A stretch of DNA of 64,000 nt, from positions 2,170,001 to 2,234,000 of the forward strand of contig OZ219809.1 in the NCBI GenBank assembly GCA_964291375.2, given 5' to 3'. The position numbers were made by a program, and so were the translations under genes. This document shows positions 26,167 to 34,281 of the stretch, in pieces. Source of the DNA: 3107 sp001483205 (GTDB lineage: Bacteria > Pseudomonadota > Alphaproteobacteria > Rhodobacterales > Rhodobacteraceae). The notes beneath the pieces are model-generated. The model saw nothing but the letters and a program-made list of their open reading frames with translations. It was not told the DNA's origin and ran no database searches. How positions within the stretch are numbered: position 1 is the stretch's first letter; each line of letters starts with the position of its first letter.

Positions 26167-27426
26167 TCACGCCGCCGCTCTGGCCGGGAAACGCGCGTGC
26201 TCCCGGATCGGCAGATGGACAATGGCGGAAAACGCACCAACCCCAACCCCGATCCACCAGACCATCCCGTAATCCCCGTAAATATCATACATCCGCCCGC
26301 CCAGCCAGACGCCGGTAAAACTGCCCAACTGGTGGCTGAAAAACACGATCCCATAGAGCGTGCCCATATATTTCAGCCCGTATATATGCGCGACCAGGCC
26401 CGAGGTCAGCGGCACCGTCGCCAGCCACAACGCCCCCATCGCAATCGAAAAGACAATCACCGACGCGGGTGTGATCGGCATCAGGATAAAGGCCGCCGCC
26501 ACCACCGTGCGCGCGGCATAAATGCCCGCCAGAAGATACTTTCTGGAATAGTGCTTGCCCAGCCAGCCGGCCAGGATCGTCCCGGCGATATTGGCCAGAC
26601 CAATCAGCGACAGCGCCACCGCCCCCAGAGCGGCGGTCGTTGACACCCCGATGGCGGCCAGCACCCCCGACGGGTCAATCGCCCCGCACATCTCCGTCAC
26701 CATCGCCGGGAAATGCGCTGTAATGAACGCAAGCTGATAGCCACAGGAAAAGAACCCGATGAAAATAAGCGTATAGGACGGATCGCGGAGCGCCGCCGTC
26801 ACCGCCTTGCCCATGCCGTCATCCGGGGCCGCCCGGTCTGCCGCTGCCGGGGCAGAGGCGGGGGCGCGCATCATCGGCAGCACCAGCAGCACCGAAAGGA
26901 TTGCGGCGGCAAAGGCCAGAAACACCGACTGCCACGGCATGAACGCCAGCATGACTTCGGCGACCGGCGGGCCGATGACCTGCCCGGCGGACCCGGCGGC
27001 GGTGGCAATGCCCAGCGCGACAGAGCGGTGCTCGTCCGGGGCCGCGCGCCCGACCATCGCCAGAATGACACCAAACCCGGTGCCCGCGATACCAAAGCCG
27101 ACAAGGATTTCCAGAAACTGATGCGCGCCCGGCGTCACCGCAAAGGATGACAGCACCAGCCCCACCGCATAGCACAGCCCCCCCAGAATGATCGCCCGCC
27201 GGTCGCCGAGTTTCTCGGCCAGTGCGCCGAAGATCGGCTGACCGATCCCCCAGGCGAGGTTCTGGATGGCGATGGCAAAGGAAAACTCGGCCCGGAGCCA
27301 GCCGAACTCCTCTCCGATCGGGATCTGGAACACGCCGAAAGCGGCCCGAATGCCGAAGCCCATCGCGATGATGACGCAGCCCCCGATCAGGACGGGGGTG
27401 AAAAGCGGCGCGCGGTCAGTTGTCAT
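26167..27426 (-). CDS. MFS transporter (monocarboxylate/oxalate-type)
   Basis: This 419-aa major-facilitator protein has twelve predicted helices. Family traits are FGIRAAFGVFQIPIGEEFGW in helix 1, GALAEKLGDRRAIILGG (loop 2-3 motif) and AGWLGKHYSRKYLLAGIYA in the second half. The overall pattern resembles oxalate/formate and monocarboxylate MFS carriers. AGGAG lies 4 nt before the ATG at 27426. Upstream is the repeat hub; downstream the gene converges with the lipoprotein. The substrate is unknown. Confidence 0.85.
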   Translation of the reverse strand: MTTDRAPLFTPVLIGGCVIIAMGFGIRAAFGVFQIPIGEEFGWLRAEFSFAIAIQNLAWGIGQPIFGALAEKLGDRRAIILGGLCYAVGLVLSSFAVTPGAHQFLEILVGFGIAGTGFGVILAMVGRAAPDEHRSVALGIATAAGSAGQVIGPPVAEVMLAFMPWQSVFLAFAAAILSVLLVLPMMRAPASAPAAADRAAPDDGMGKAVTAALRDPSYTLIFIGFFSCGYQLAFITAHFPAMVTEMCGAIDPSGVLAAIGVSTTAALGAVALSLIGLANIAGTILAGWLGKHYSRKYLLAGIYAARTVVAAAFILMPITPASVIVFSIAMGALWLATVPLTSGLVAHIYGLKYMGTLYGIVFFSHQLGSFTGVWLGGRMYDIYGDYGMVWWIGVGVGAFSAIVHLPIREHARFPARAAA

Positions 27427-27687
27427 TGTGCTCCTGCCGGGTAAGCGTTTCGGTGGCGTCCCGATGGCAGAATCGAAACGCCCCCGCGCCACGCTGACGC
27501 GATTTCGGGGCCGGGTCAATTCATTCCTTGTGGGGTGGCCCGTCCCGGAAACGGTCCGGTGGGGCGTTTCAGGGCCGAACGGGCGGAGCCCAATGGCGGC
27601 GCGGCTTGGGCAGTTCCGCCGGGCGGGATCGGGACCGGAAGCTGGACTCAAAATCCGGGTGTTATACTATATGTCAGCAATGCTGCC

Positions 27688-27726
27688 CTTATCCGCGGAT
27701 AAGCCTCACCCTTACCCGCGGATAAG
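27688..27726. repeat. Paired 16-bp palindromes, set 1
   Basis: CTTATCCGCGGATAAG (27688-27703) is a perfect 16-bp palindrome. Eight bases later it is followed by CTTACCCGCGGATAAG (27711-27726). The same pair recurs twice further downstream, preceded by GTCAGNNATGCTGCC. Confidence 0.9.
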
Positions 27727-27748
27727 GCCCGGTCCGATTTGCGGGGTC

Positions 27749-27815
27749 AAGACCTCTGCATATGGGCGCATCGGCAACCAACCCGTCCCGCCCGGCGGAA
27801 CTGCCCGGGCCGCGC
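27749..27815 (+). repeat. A-end of inverted-repeat element, truncated
   Basis: AAGACCTCTGCATATGGG followed by CGCATCGGCAACCAACCCG matches the A end of the long element, then runs into a GC-rich hairpin and an unrelated repeat. Confidence 0.75.
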
Positions 27816-27858
27816 CGACCCGCCCCCCCACGGGGCGGCGCGTTCGCGCCCCCCCGAG

Positions 27859-27987
27859 CGGGCCGGACGCGGGTTTTCGGGGTGTTCGCGCATCTGTCGC
27901 GGCGGGACACCTGCCCGGCGCAGGCCAATATGTCAGAGATGCTGCCCTTATCCGCGGGTAAGCCCCGCACCTTATCCGCGGGTAAGG
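27859..27987 (+). repeat. 130-bp direct repeat unit, copy 1
   Basis: The unit runs from GGGCCGGACGCGG through GTGTTCGCGCATCTGTCGCG and ACACCTGCCCGGCGCAGG to a palindrome pair (27947-27962 and 27971-27986, CTTATCCGCGGGTAAG). It is near-identical to 28214-28343. Confidence 0.85.
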
Positions 27988-28013
27988 GTGTGCCTGATCC
28001 GCTTATCCGTGGA

Positions 28014-28085
28014 AAGACCTCTGTATAATGGCACATCAACGGCCAACCCGTCCCGCCCGGTCGCAAGACCGGGCAGCGCCCGCTA
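28014..28085 (+). repeat. A-end of inverted-repeat element, second copy in hub
   Basis: AAGACCTCTGTATAATGG begins a further A end, followed by CACATCAACGGCCAACCCG and the hairpin CCCGGTCGCAAGACCGGG. The matching B end lies at 28400-28442, so the intervening 0.3 kb probably entered an element copy. Confidence 0.75.
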
Positions 28086-28213
28086 TTGGGCTCCGCCCGT
28101 TCGGCCCTGAAACGGTCCCCCGGACCGTTTCCGGGACGGGCCTCACCCCACGGCGGGCGCTTTGCACCCGCCGGGCCGGGCGCTGCCCTTTGTTCTGAAG
28201 CCCCGCCCCCCTT

Positions 28214-28343
28214 GCCGGACCGGACGCGGCCTTGCGGGGTGTTCGCGCATCTGTCGCGGCAAGACACCTGCCCGGCGCAGGCCAATAGGTCAGCAATGCT
28301 GCCCTTATCCGCGGATAAGCCCCAACCTTACCCGCGGATAAGG
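28214..28343 (+). repeat. 130-bp direct repeat unit, copy 2
   Basis: This is the second copy of the unit at 27859-27987, with palindromes CTTATCCGCGGATAAG (28304-28319) and CTTACCCGCGGATAAG (28327-28342). The two copies differ at scattered positions. Confidence 0.85.
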
Positions 28344-28399
28344 CCCGGCCCTGTTTGCCGGGACAGCGAACAGCCCGAAAACCCGCGCCCGGCCCGCTC

Positions 28400-28442
28400 G
28401 GGGCAGGCGGCTGCCCGGTTCAGCCATCATGCAGAGGTCTTT
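28400..28442 (+). repeat. B-end of inverted-repeat element closing the hub
   Basis: GGCAGGCGGCTGCCCGG, then CAGCCATCATGCAGAGGTCT and TT, is the canonical B end. It is the probable right terminus of the copy whose A end is at 28014 or 27749. Confidence 0.8.
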
Positions 28443-28532
28443 TCCCGCAGCCCCCCGCCATGCACCTGCCTTTTCATTCTGGCGCGGCCCGTCCGTGCCG
28501 GTTATGAACGGCGCATCGCCGGGGCGCGGGAC

Positions 28533-29612
28533 ATGAGCACAACGCTGACCGAAATCTATGACCGGATGGCCGGGGACGGTGATCTCGTCCGCGATCCGGC
28601 GCAAATCGCAGCGCTGTCGCGTCTTGACCACCTGCGCGCGCGTCTCGAGGCACAGCCCGCCCCCCGGCGCGGCCTTCTGAACGGGCTGCTGCGCCGCCCG
28701 CGCGCGGACGCCCCTGCCGGGCTGTATCTCTGGGGCGGCGTCGGGCGCGGCAAATCCATGCTGATGGACCTTTTCGTCCGGCATCTGGACATTGCCGAAA
28801 AGCGCCGGGTGCATTTCCACGCCTTCATGCAGGACATCCACGCCGCCCTGCACAAGGCGCGGCAGGACGGGGCAGAGGACGCGCTCGCCCCGGTCGCGGA
28901 TCAGACCGCCCGGTCGCTCCGCCTGCTGGCGCTTGATGAAATGCAGATCACCGACATCACCGATGCGATGATCGTGGGCCGTCTGTTCGAGGCACTGTTT
29001 CAGGCCGGTGTCGTGGTGGTTGCGACCTCGAACCGGGCACCGGATGACCTGTATAAGAACGGGCTGAACCGGCAACTGTTCCTGCCCTTTATCGACACGC
29101 TCAGGCGGAATATGACGGTTCACGAACTGGCCGGTCCCAGAGATTACCGGCAGGGGCGTCTGGCCGGGGCGCAGGTCTATTTCACCCCGATCACCGCAGA
29201 GGCCCGCGCCGGGGTCGCGCGCATCTGGGACAGTCTGACCGGCGGGCGGGCCGAGTCGCTGACGCTGATGGTGCAGGGCCGCCGGGTGGTGCTGTCGGCC
29301 TTTTGGGGCGGCGCGGCGCGGGCGGGGTTCTTTGACCTCTGCGGGCGGGCGCTGGGGCCTGCGGATTATCTGGCGCTGGCCGGGGCGGTGCGGGTGCTGA
29401 TCCTTGAGGACATTCCGCAACTGGGGCGGTCGAATTACAACGAGGCCAAGCGGTTTGTGACGCTGGTGGATGCGCTCTATGAGGCCCGTGTGCGTCTGAT
29501 CTGTTCCGCCGCCGCGCCGCCCGAGATGCTGTATGTTGAGGGCGAGGGCCGTTTCGAGTTTGACCGCACCGCGAGCCGCCTGCGCGAAATGCAGGATGCC
29601 GGTTGGGGGTGA
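28533..29612 (+). CDS. zapE: Cell division protein ZapE / AFG1-like ATPase
   Basis: This P-loop ATPase of 359 aa belongs to the AFG1/ZapE family. ZapE associates with the division ring and mitochondrial AFG1 is linked to protein quality control. The Walker A is GGVGRGKSMLMDLF (near residue 70), followed by FHAFMQDIHAALHKARQ. Walker B is LLALDEMQITDITDAM, and a conserved VVVATSNRAPDDLYKNGLNR segment follows. The ATG at 28533 fits the family N-terminus; longer in-frame translation would run through repeats. In many relatives the gene is near mdh or sdh, which is not seen here. Confidence 0.92.
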   Translation: MSTTLTEIYDRMAGDGDLVRDPAQIAALSRLDHLRARLEAQPAPRRGLLNGLLRRPRADAPAGLYLWGGVGRGKSMLMDLFVRHLDIAEKRRVHFHAFMQDIHAALHKARQDGAEDALAPVADQTARSLRLLALDEMQITDITDAMIVGRLFEALFQAGVVVVATSNRAPDDLYKNGLNRQLFLPFIDTLRRNMTVHELAGPRDYRQGRLAGAQVYFTPITAEARAGVARIWDSLTGGRAESLTLMVQGRRVVLSAFWGGAARAGFFDLCGRALGPADYLALAGAVRVLILEDIPQLGRSNYNEAKRFVTLVDALYEARVRLICSAAAPPEMLYVEGEGRFEFDRTASRLREMQDAGWG

Positions 29613-29669
29613 GGGGGCAGGCGGGATGTGCGGGCGAGGGGTGCCCGGCTCAGGCCATCCCGCAAAACG

Positions 29670-31661
29670 TCATAACCCGAACCCCGCATAAGGCAGAAAC
29701 CGGACCGGCGCGCCGGGGGTCACCTCAACCGCCCCGTCCGGCAGTTCCGCCAGCCCCGTCGCCCAGACAAGCCCGCTGATCCGCCCCGACCCCTCGGACC
29801 GGAACACCTCGACCCGCCCCGCCGCATCAAGGCGCGCGCGCAGATACTCCCGGCGACCGGGCTTCTTTGACTTGCCGAACGCCGCAGGTGCCTCAAAACC
29901 GAACGGGCGCACCCACCCCGCCCCGGACAGCGCCGAAAGCGCGGGCCGGGCAAAGATCAGCGCGCAGACAAAGGCGGCGACGGGGTTTCCCGGCAGGCCG
30001 AACACCGGCGCGCCGCCCCAGAGGGCCAGCGCCAGCGGACGCCCCGGCTTCATCGCCACCCGCCAGCTCGACAACGCCCCCCGATCCCTCAGCAGGCGCG
30101 AGACGTGATCTTCATCCCCGGCAGAGGCTCCGCCCGATACCAGGATCGCATCGGCGCGCGCGGCCCCCCGGTCCAGCCGCGCGGCAATCTCTGCCGTATC
30201 GTCCGGCGCATGGCCAAGATCGATCGCCTCATATCCCCAGCGCCGGACCAGCGACAACAGCATCGGGCGGTTGGCGTCATAGACATCATACGGCCCTGCC
30301 GGGACCGACGGGTCGGCCAGCAGCTCATCGCCGGTGGACAGCACACCCACCCGCAGGCGGCGGTGAACGGCAACCTCGCCGATACCACAGGCCGCGAGCA
30401 GGGCAATGTCGGGGGGGCGCAACAGCCGCCCGGCGCGCAGCACCGGATCGCCCGCCTGCACATCCTCGCCCGCCGCGCGCGTATTGGCAAAGGCCCGGCC
30501 CGGCCCGGCAAAGGCAATCCGTGCCCCGTCGGTGGTGGTGTCTTCTTCGAGCACCACGGTGTCAACGCCCTCGGGCAGAGCGGCCCCGGTCAGGATACGG
30601 ATGGCCGCGCCGTGCGGAACAGTGCCCGCAAAAGGCCGCCCCGCCGCCGCGCGCCCCGGTGCCAGCGGCAGGGTCTGCACCCCGTCCCCGATGGCGGCAT
30701 GGGCAAAACCGTAACCGTCCACCGCCGCGTTCGCCGCGGGCGGATGGGCACGGGCGGCGATGCAGTCGCGGGCGATAATGCGTCCGTCAGCCGCGCCGCT
30801 TTGCACGGTTTCCACACCGGTTACGGGGCGGAGAATGGCCCGCAGGCGCTCCAGCGCTGTGTCAACCGGTATCCAGTCCACCCCGCGCGGCATGGCAAAG
30901 CAGTCATCCCGCAGGGGCGGGGGGGCAAGATCAGGCGCAACGCCCAGGATCCAGCCCTCTTCGGGTGCACGGACATTCAGGAGTTGCGCCAGGTCTTCGG
31001 GTGGCATGTGGGCGAGCTTCAGGGCCATGTGCTCTGTGGGCCGGGCGGCCCCGGTCATGGCTTGGGGCGGGGGGCCAAGGGTCAGCGATGGCCGGGTTTC
31101 GACGAAGACCACCGGTTTGTCCGGGGGCTCGAACGGCCAGACCGCCAGCCTGCCCATGAACCGGTGGCGCAGGCGGGCAAGCACCGGCAGGCCGGTCATC
31201 ATCCGCCCGAGCGGTGCGTCCGCGCCCTCTGTCCGCCAGCAATCGGTGGCCAGCCCAAGGGGTTTTTCGGTTTGACGACAGGCGGGAAACGGGGTGAGGC
31301 CATCCGTCTTGTCGCGGGGCAGGCCGCTGATGTCGGGGCCATCGGGGGCTGCCTCTGCCCGTGCCCTCAGCCAGTCCCAGAGGGCGAACGGATCATCCGC
31401 CCCGGTCAGTGCGCGGGCAAAGCCTTTCGGGGTGCCGAAGGGAATGTCAAAGCCCAGCATCAGGCGTCGCCCGGCGGCGGATTCGGCCTCAATGAGGGTG
31501 GCCAGCCAGTCCTCGGCGGCGCGCCGGTCGCGCAGGTATTCCGGGGCGGTGCTGTGCCCGTCCCGCACGACAGAGGCTATGGGCGCGGTTTCGGGCGGGG
31601 CTGGCCCGGTGTCCCCGTCGCCCGACCAGCCCATGATGGCGAAGGTGCGGAACCGGGTCAC
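29670..31661 (-). CDS. moeA: Fusion: DUF429-like N-terminal domain plus molybdopterin molybdotransferase MoeA
   Basis: This 663-aa protein has two parts. Residues 1 to about 235 form an RNase-H-like domain of the kind annotated as molybdopterin guanine dinucleotide synthesis in Rhodobacterales (FAIMGWSGDGDTGP; LMLGFDIPFGTPKGFARALT). From about 250 to the end is MoeA, which inserts molybdate into adenylated molybdopterin (AVDGYGFAHAA; ILTGAALPEGVDTVVLEED; LSTGDELL; SGGASAGDEDH; GLPGNPVAAFVCAL). It starts at GTG in a GTGA overlap with a duplicated mobB tail. Intact mobB lies upstream beyond a repeat. The role of the N-terminal domain is unknown. Confidence 0.88.
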   Translation of the reverse strand: MTRFRTFAIMGWSGDGDTGPAPPETAPIASVVRDGHSTAPEYLRDRRAAEDWLATLIEAESAAGRRLMLGFDIPFGTPKGFARALTGADDPFALWDWLRARAEAAPDGPDISGLPRDKTDGLTPFPACRQTEKPLGLATDCWRTEGADAPLGRMMTGLPVLARLRHRFMGRLAVWPFEPPDKPVVFVETRPSLTLGPPPQAMTGAARPTEHMALKLAHMPPEDLAQLLNVRAPEEGWILGVAPDLAPPPLRDDCFAMPRGVDWIPVDTALERLRAILRPVTGVETVQSGAADGRIIARDCIAARAHPPAANAAVDGYGFAHAAIGDGVQTLPLAPGRAAAGRPFAGTVPHGAAIRILTGAALPEGVDTVVLEEDTTTDGARIAFAGPGRAFANTRAAGEDVQAGDPVLRAGRLLRPPDIALLAACGIGEVAVHRRLRVGVLSTGDELLADPSVPAGPYDVYDANRPMLLSLVRRWGYEAIDLGHAPDDTAEIAARLDRGAARADAILVSGGASAGDEDHVSRLLRDRGALSSWRVAMKPGRPLALALWGGAPVFGLPGNPVAAFVCALIFARPALSALSGAGWVRPFGFEAPAAFGKSKKPGRREYLRARLDAAGRVEVFRSEGSGRISGLVWATGLAELPDGAVEVTPGAPVRFLPYAGFGL

Positions 31662-31697
31662 AGCCCGACCTCGGCAAGGATGAAACCGATGATCGCG
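31603..31697. repeat. 95-bp direct duplication, copy 1 (moeA start/mobB end)
   Basis: This stretch covers the first codons of moeA and the last dozen codons of mobB. It is repeated at 32001-32095 with a single mismatch. The copy here supplies the functional moeA start. Confidence 0.93.
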
Positions 31698-31702
31698 ATG
31701 GT

Positions 31703-31905
31703 AAAGTCTCTGTATAAGGCCGTATCGCCCCCCAAATGCTCCGCCCGGCGCTTGCGCCGGGCAGCGCCTGCCTGCCCCCCGGCAGGCGCTATAAACGTCT
31801 CAACCCTTTGGCGCGTATGGACTTTATTGCAGGACCATCGCCAGTGTGGAGTTTCGCGAAAAGCGCCCGCCCAGGCAGGCGGCTGCCCGGCCATGCGCAG
31901 TTCTT
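31703..31905 (+). repeat. Long inverted-repeat element (203 bp) inside the mob-moe operon
   Basis: The A end AAAGTCTCTGTATAAGG is diverged; the hairpins GCCCGGCGCTTGCGCCGGGC and CCTGCCTGCCCCCCGGCAGG and the AAAAGCGCCCGCCCAGGCAG region are intact. The B end reads CATGCGCAGTTCTT. The element lies between the two 95-bp duplications. Confidence 0.88.
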
Positions 31906-32000
31906 CATACAGCCTGACGACATTGAGCGCAAAGGCCGGGGGCGGCAGGCGCTTCTTTGTGATCGGGTGCGTGATACAGGCCCGGAGAGCCGGTCCCCCC

Positions 32001-32095
32001 GGCCCGGTGTCCCCGTCGCCCGACCAGCCCATAATGGCGAAGGTGCGGAACCGGGTCACAGCCCGACCTCGGCAAGGATGAAACCGATGATCGCG
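32001..32095. repeat. 95-bp direct duplication, copy 2
   Basis: This is the second copy of 31603-31697. It supplies the genuine mobB C-terminus (ending IIGFILAEVGL) and carries a decapitated copy of the moeA N-terminus that runs into about 95 bp of unassigned sequence (31906-32000). Confidence 0.93.
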
Positions 32096-32556
32096 TCGGT
32101 GTCATCAAGGCCGAACACCGGGATGCTCAGCCCCGGATGGCCGCTGTCCGAGGCCACGGCGCGGATGCTCGCATCACACCCGGCCAGAAGCGCCGCACCC
32201 CCCGCCACCGCCCCCCGGCAGGTTTCGATCTTGGGGTGGCGCGCGCGCTTGTAGCCCTCGATCAGAATCAGATCGACCGGACTCATCCGGGCCAGAAGCT
32301 CAGACAGCGGTGGCTCTCCGGCCCCGCGCAGCTCGTGCATCAGCGCCCAGCGGCGGGGCGAGGCCACCACGACCTCCTGCGCGCCCGCCTGCCGGTGGCG
32401 GTGGCTGTCCCGGCCCGGCTGGTCAATCTCGGTCCCGTGATGGGCATGTTTGATGGTGGAAACGGTGAGGCCGCGCGCGACGATCCCGGCCACCAGACGC
32501 TCCATCAGGCCGGTTTTGCCGGTGTTCTTCCGGCCGGTGACGCCGTAGACCCTCAT
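32056..32556 (-). CDS. mobB: Molybdopterin-guanine dinucleotide biosynthesis adapter MobB
   Basis: MobB is a GTP-binding accessory protein for bis-MGD cofactor formation. The 166-aa product starts MRVYGVTGRKNTGKTGLMER, containing the P-loop GRKNTGKT. It continues with STIKHAHHGTEIDQPGRDS and the LILIEGYKRARHPKIE segment typical of MobB. The ATG at 32556 is chosen because upstream in-frame sequence is a repeat element. Its stop lies within the 95-bp duplication shared with the moeA start. Confidence 0.93.
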   Translation of the reverse strand: MRVYGVTGRKNTGKTGLMERLVAGIVARGLTVSTIKHAHHGTEIDQPGRDSHRHRQAGAQEVVVASPRRWALMHELRGAGEPPLSELLARMSPVDLILIEGYKRARHPKIETCRGAVAGGAALLAGCDASIRAVASDSGHPGLSIPVFGLDDTDAIIGFILAEVGL

Positions 32557-32595
32557 GCCGCCCGGCCTTCTGTGGTGGGGGTGCCGGTGTGATGC

Positions 32596-32664
32596 AAGAC
32601 CTTTGAATAATAGCGCGCCAGCAGCCAAACAGCCCGCCCGACTGAGCGAATATGCAGAGGTCTT
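32596..32664 (+). repeat. Short inverted-repeat element (69 bp) between mobA and mobB
   Basis: The A end is AAGACCTTTGAATAATAG and the B end is GCGAATATGCAGAGGTCTT, joined after the CAGCCAAACAGCCCGCCCG segment. The length is identical to the other three short copies. Confidence 0.9.
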
Positions 32665-32692
32665 CGGATGTTCATGCCGCCCGATCCGCCCA

Positions 32693-33304
32693 TCAGGATG
32701 CCCCCTGCGCAATCAGCGCCTCCGCCGCCGCCATATCCGCGGGGGTGTTGATGTTGAAGAACGGGTCAAACCGCCCGGCGGTGAACTCCGCCAAGCCCGC
32801 GCCGTGCCGGTCCGTCCACAGCACGATCTTGCGCAGGCCCCCGTCGAGCGCCGCCCGCAGGTCATCGCGCAGCGCCACCGGCCACAGGCCAAAGGTCGGC
32901 TGACGCAACAGGCCCCCGTCCGCCCCCCGTGTCGCGGCAAGGGCAAGGCCCGAGGCCCCGCGCGCCCGCCACAGCCGGTCCGCCAGATCACGGGGAAAGA
33001 ATGGCGTGTCCGCCGCCGCCGTCACGATATGCGCGGCCCCGAGGCCATGCGCCCAGTCAAGCCCGGCCAGAACACCGGCCAGCGGGCCGGGGTGGCCGGG
33101 AACGCTGTCGGCCAGAACCGGCAGGCCCAGATCGGCAAGGCGCGCCGGGTCACCATTGGCGTTGAGCGCAAGCGGGGCGCAACAGGCAAGGCGCTCGATC
33201 ACACGCTCGATCAGCCGCTGCCCGCCCAGATGGTGCAGGCCCTTGTCGCCGCCGCCCATGCGCGTGGCCCGCCCGCCCGCAAGAATGACCGCCGGAAGCA
33301 CCAT
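32693..33304 (-). CDS. mobA: Molybdenum cofactor guanylyltransferase MobA
   Basis: MobA transfers GMP from GTP to molybdopterin, giving the MGD cofactor used by DMSO-reductase-family enzymes including formate dehydrogenase. The 203-aa product begins MVLPAVILAGGRATRMGGGD, containing the nucleotidyltransferase signature. It also has NGDPARLADLGLPVLADSVP and VTAAADTPFFP. ATG at 33316 is an equally possible start that would overlap fdhD by a few bases. Gene order fdhD-mobA-mobB-moeA on the minus strand indicates one molybdenum-cofactor operon. Confidence 0.94.
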   Translation of the reverse strand: MVLPAVILAGGRATRMGGGDKGLHHLGGQRLIERVIERLACCAPLALNANGDPARLADLGLPVLADSVPGHPGPLAGVLAGLDWAHGLGAAHIVTAAADTPFFPRDLADRLWRARGASGLALAATRGADGGLLRQPTFGLWPVALRDDLRAALDGGLRKIVLWTDRHGAGLAEFTAGRFDPFFNINTPADMAAAEALIAQGAS

Positions 33305-33308
33305 GTCC

Positions 33309-34181
33309 CTATCCATCCCCCGCCGCCTTTCTTCGCGCGTGTGCCGGGTCGCCGCCGACGGCGCTCAGATCAGCGTCGAAAATCAGCCGCTCGGCCCCCG
33401 ACAGGCACAGGAACCGCCGCCCGCGCAAACGCCCGATAAGCGTCAGCCCGACCTCACGCGCCAGCCCCACCCCCCAGGCGGTGAAGCCCGAACGGGAAAC
33501 AAGCGCCGGAATACCCATCCGCGCAGTCTTGATCACCATTTCCGAGGTCAGCCGCCCGGTGGTGTAAAGCAGCCTGTCCTCGCCGTGTTCCCCATGCCGG
33601 AACATCCAGCCGGCAATCTTGTCCACCGCATTGTGTCGGCCCACATCCTCCATATAGACAAGCGGCCTGTCCCGGTGGCAGAGAACCGTGCCATGGATTG
33701 CCCCCGCCGCGAGGTAGAGCGACGGCATGGTGTTGATTTCTGCGGCCAGTGCGTAGAGCCAGCTCGTGCGCAAGTTCGCCTGCGGCAGGCGCAGCCCCTC
33801 CAGCCCCTCCATCATATCGCCGAAAACAGTGCCCACGGCGCAGCCGGACGTGCGGGTCTTTTTCTTCAGCTTTTCCTCATAGCCGGTCTCGCGCCCGGTC
33901 CGCACGACGATGGTGTCCAGTTCCTCGTCATGGTCAACGCCGGTGACAACATCATCATCCAGCAGCATCCCCTGATTGCGCAGAAACCCCAGCGCCAGAT
34001 ATTCGGGATAGTCGCCGACCGTCATCGCGGTGACGATTTCCCGGCCATTGAGGAAGATGGTCAGCGGGCGTTCGGTGACGACCCGGAGTTCGGTCTCTGC
34101 GCCGGTGTGATCACGCCCGGAGACCGGGCGCGTCAGCCGGGGATCGGAAGGGTCAGGGAAGAGAGGTCCGGGCCGTGTCAT
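33309..34181 (-). CDS. fdhD: Formate dehydrogenase accessory sulfurtransferase FdhD
   Basis: FdhD passes sulfur from a cysteine desulfurase to the bis-MGD cofactor of formate dehydrogenase. The 290-aa product has the family segments ERPLTIFLNGREIVTAMTVG, YLALGFLRNQGML and the GRHNAVDKIAGWMF region. The active-site loop is RTSGCAVGTVFGD, which has the first cysteine but not the second of the CxxC seen in E. coli FdhD. The start ATG at 34181 fits the family; the sequence before it is GC-rich leader and a 69-bp element. It is first in the molybdenum cofactor operon; no formate dehydrogenase subunit is in the window. Confidence 0.94.
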   Translation of the reverse strand: MTRPGPLFPDPSDPRLTRPVSGRDHTGAETELRVVTERPLTIFLNGREIVTAMTVGDYPEYLALGFLRNQGMLLDDDVVTGVDHDEELDTIVVRTGRETGYEEKLKKKTRTSGCAVGTVFGDMMEGLEGLRLPQANLRTSWLYALAAEINTMPSLYLAAGAIHGTVLCHRDRPLVYMEDVGRHNAVDKIAGWMFRHGEHGEDRLLYTTGRLTSEMVIKTARMGIPALVSRSGFTAWGVGLAREVGLTLIGRLRGRRFLCLSGAERLIFDADLSAVGGDPAHARRKAAGDG

Positions 34182-34281
34182 GGGTGGGGTTCCGCCTGCG
34201 CCGGGATGATGCCGGGAAACGCGGAGCGCCGCAAGGGGTGTCGGTTGTGCCTGCGGCGGATATGGGGGTGACGCCCGGATT

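Larger units (their letters stand above)
27427..28532. other. 1.1-kb non-coding repeat hub between divergent genes
   Basis: This gap between the leftward MFS gene and rightward zapE contains no supportable gene. It holds three element termini (27749, 28014, 28442), two direct copies of a 130-bp unit (27859-27987 and 28214-28343), three sets of paired CTTAYCCGCGGRTAAG palindromes, and an inverted copy pair sharing GGCTCCGCCCGTTCGGCCCT (27530-27600 against 28085-28153). It is a mosaic of at least three repeat types. Confidence 0.85.

Noticed and set aside
27688..27726. Rho-independent terminators formed by the CTTATCCGCGGATAAG palindromes
   Set aside because: There is no T-run after either arm, and they occur in pairs between divergent genes where a terminator has no obvious gene to end.
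27688..28342. CRISPR array
   Set aside because: The repeated palindromes are paired, only 16 bp, irregularly spaced with long non-unique DNA between, and no cas gene is near. Spacers of constant length are absent.
28086..28532. N-terminal extension of zapE by 149 residues
   Set aside because: It would translate repeat-hub sequence, and the family N-terminus begins right at the Met at 28533.
30105..32081. 658-codon frame antisense to moeA, and similar long antisense frames at 9557-10747, 52319-53854 and 56498-57847
   Set aside because: All are shadows of well-identified genes (moeA, an MFS carrier, soxA, recG) and show no recognisable protein features.
32557..32712. N-terminal extension of mobB
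   Set aside because: The additional 52 residues come from the 69-bp element and adjoining sequence. MobB normally starts a few residues before its P-loop.
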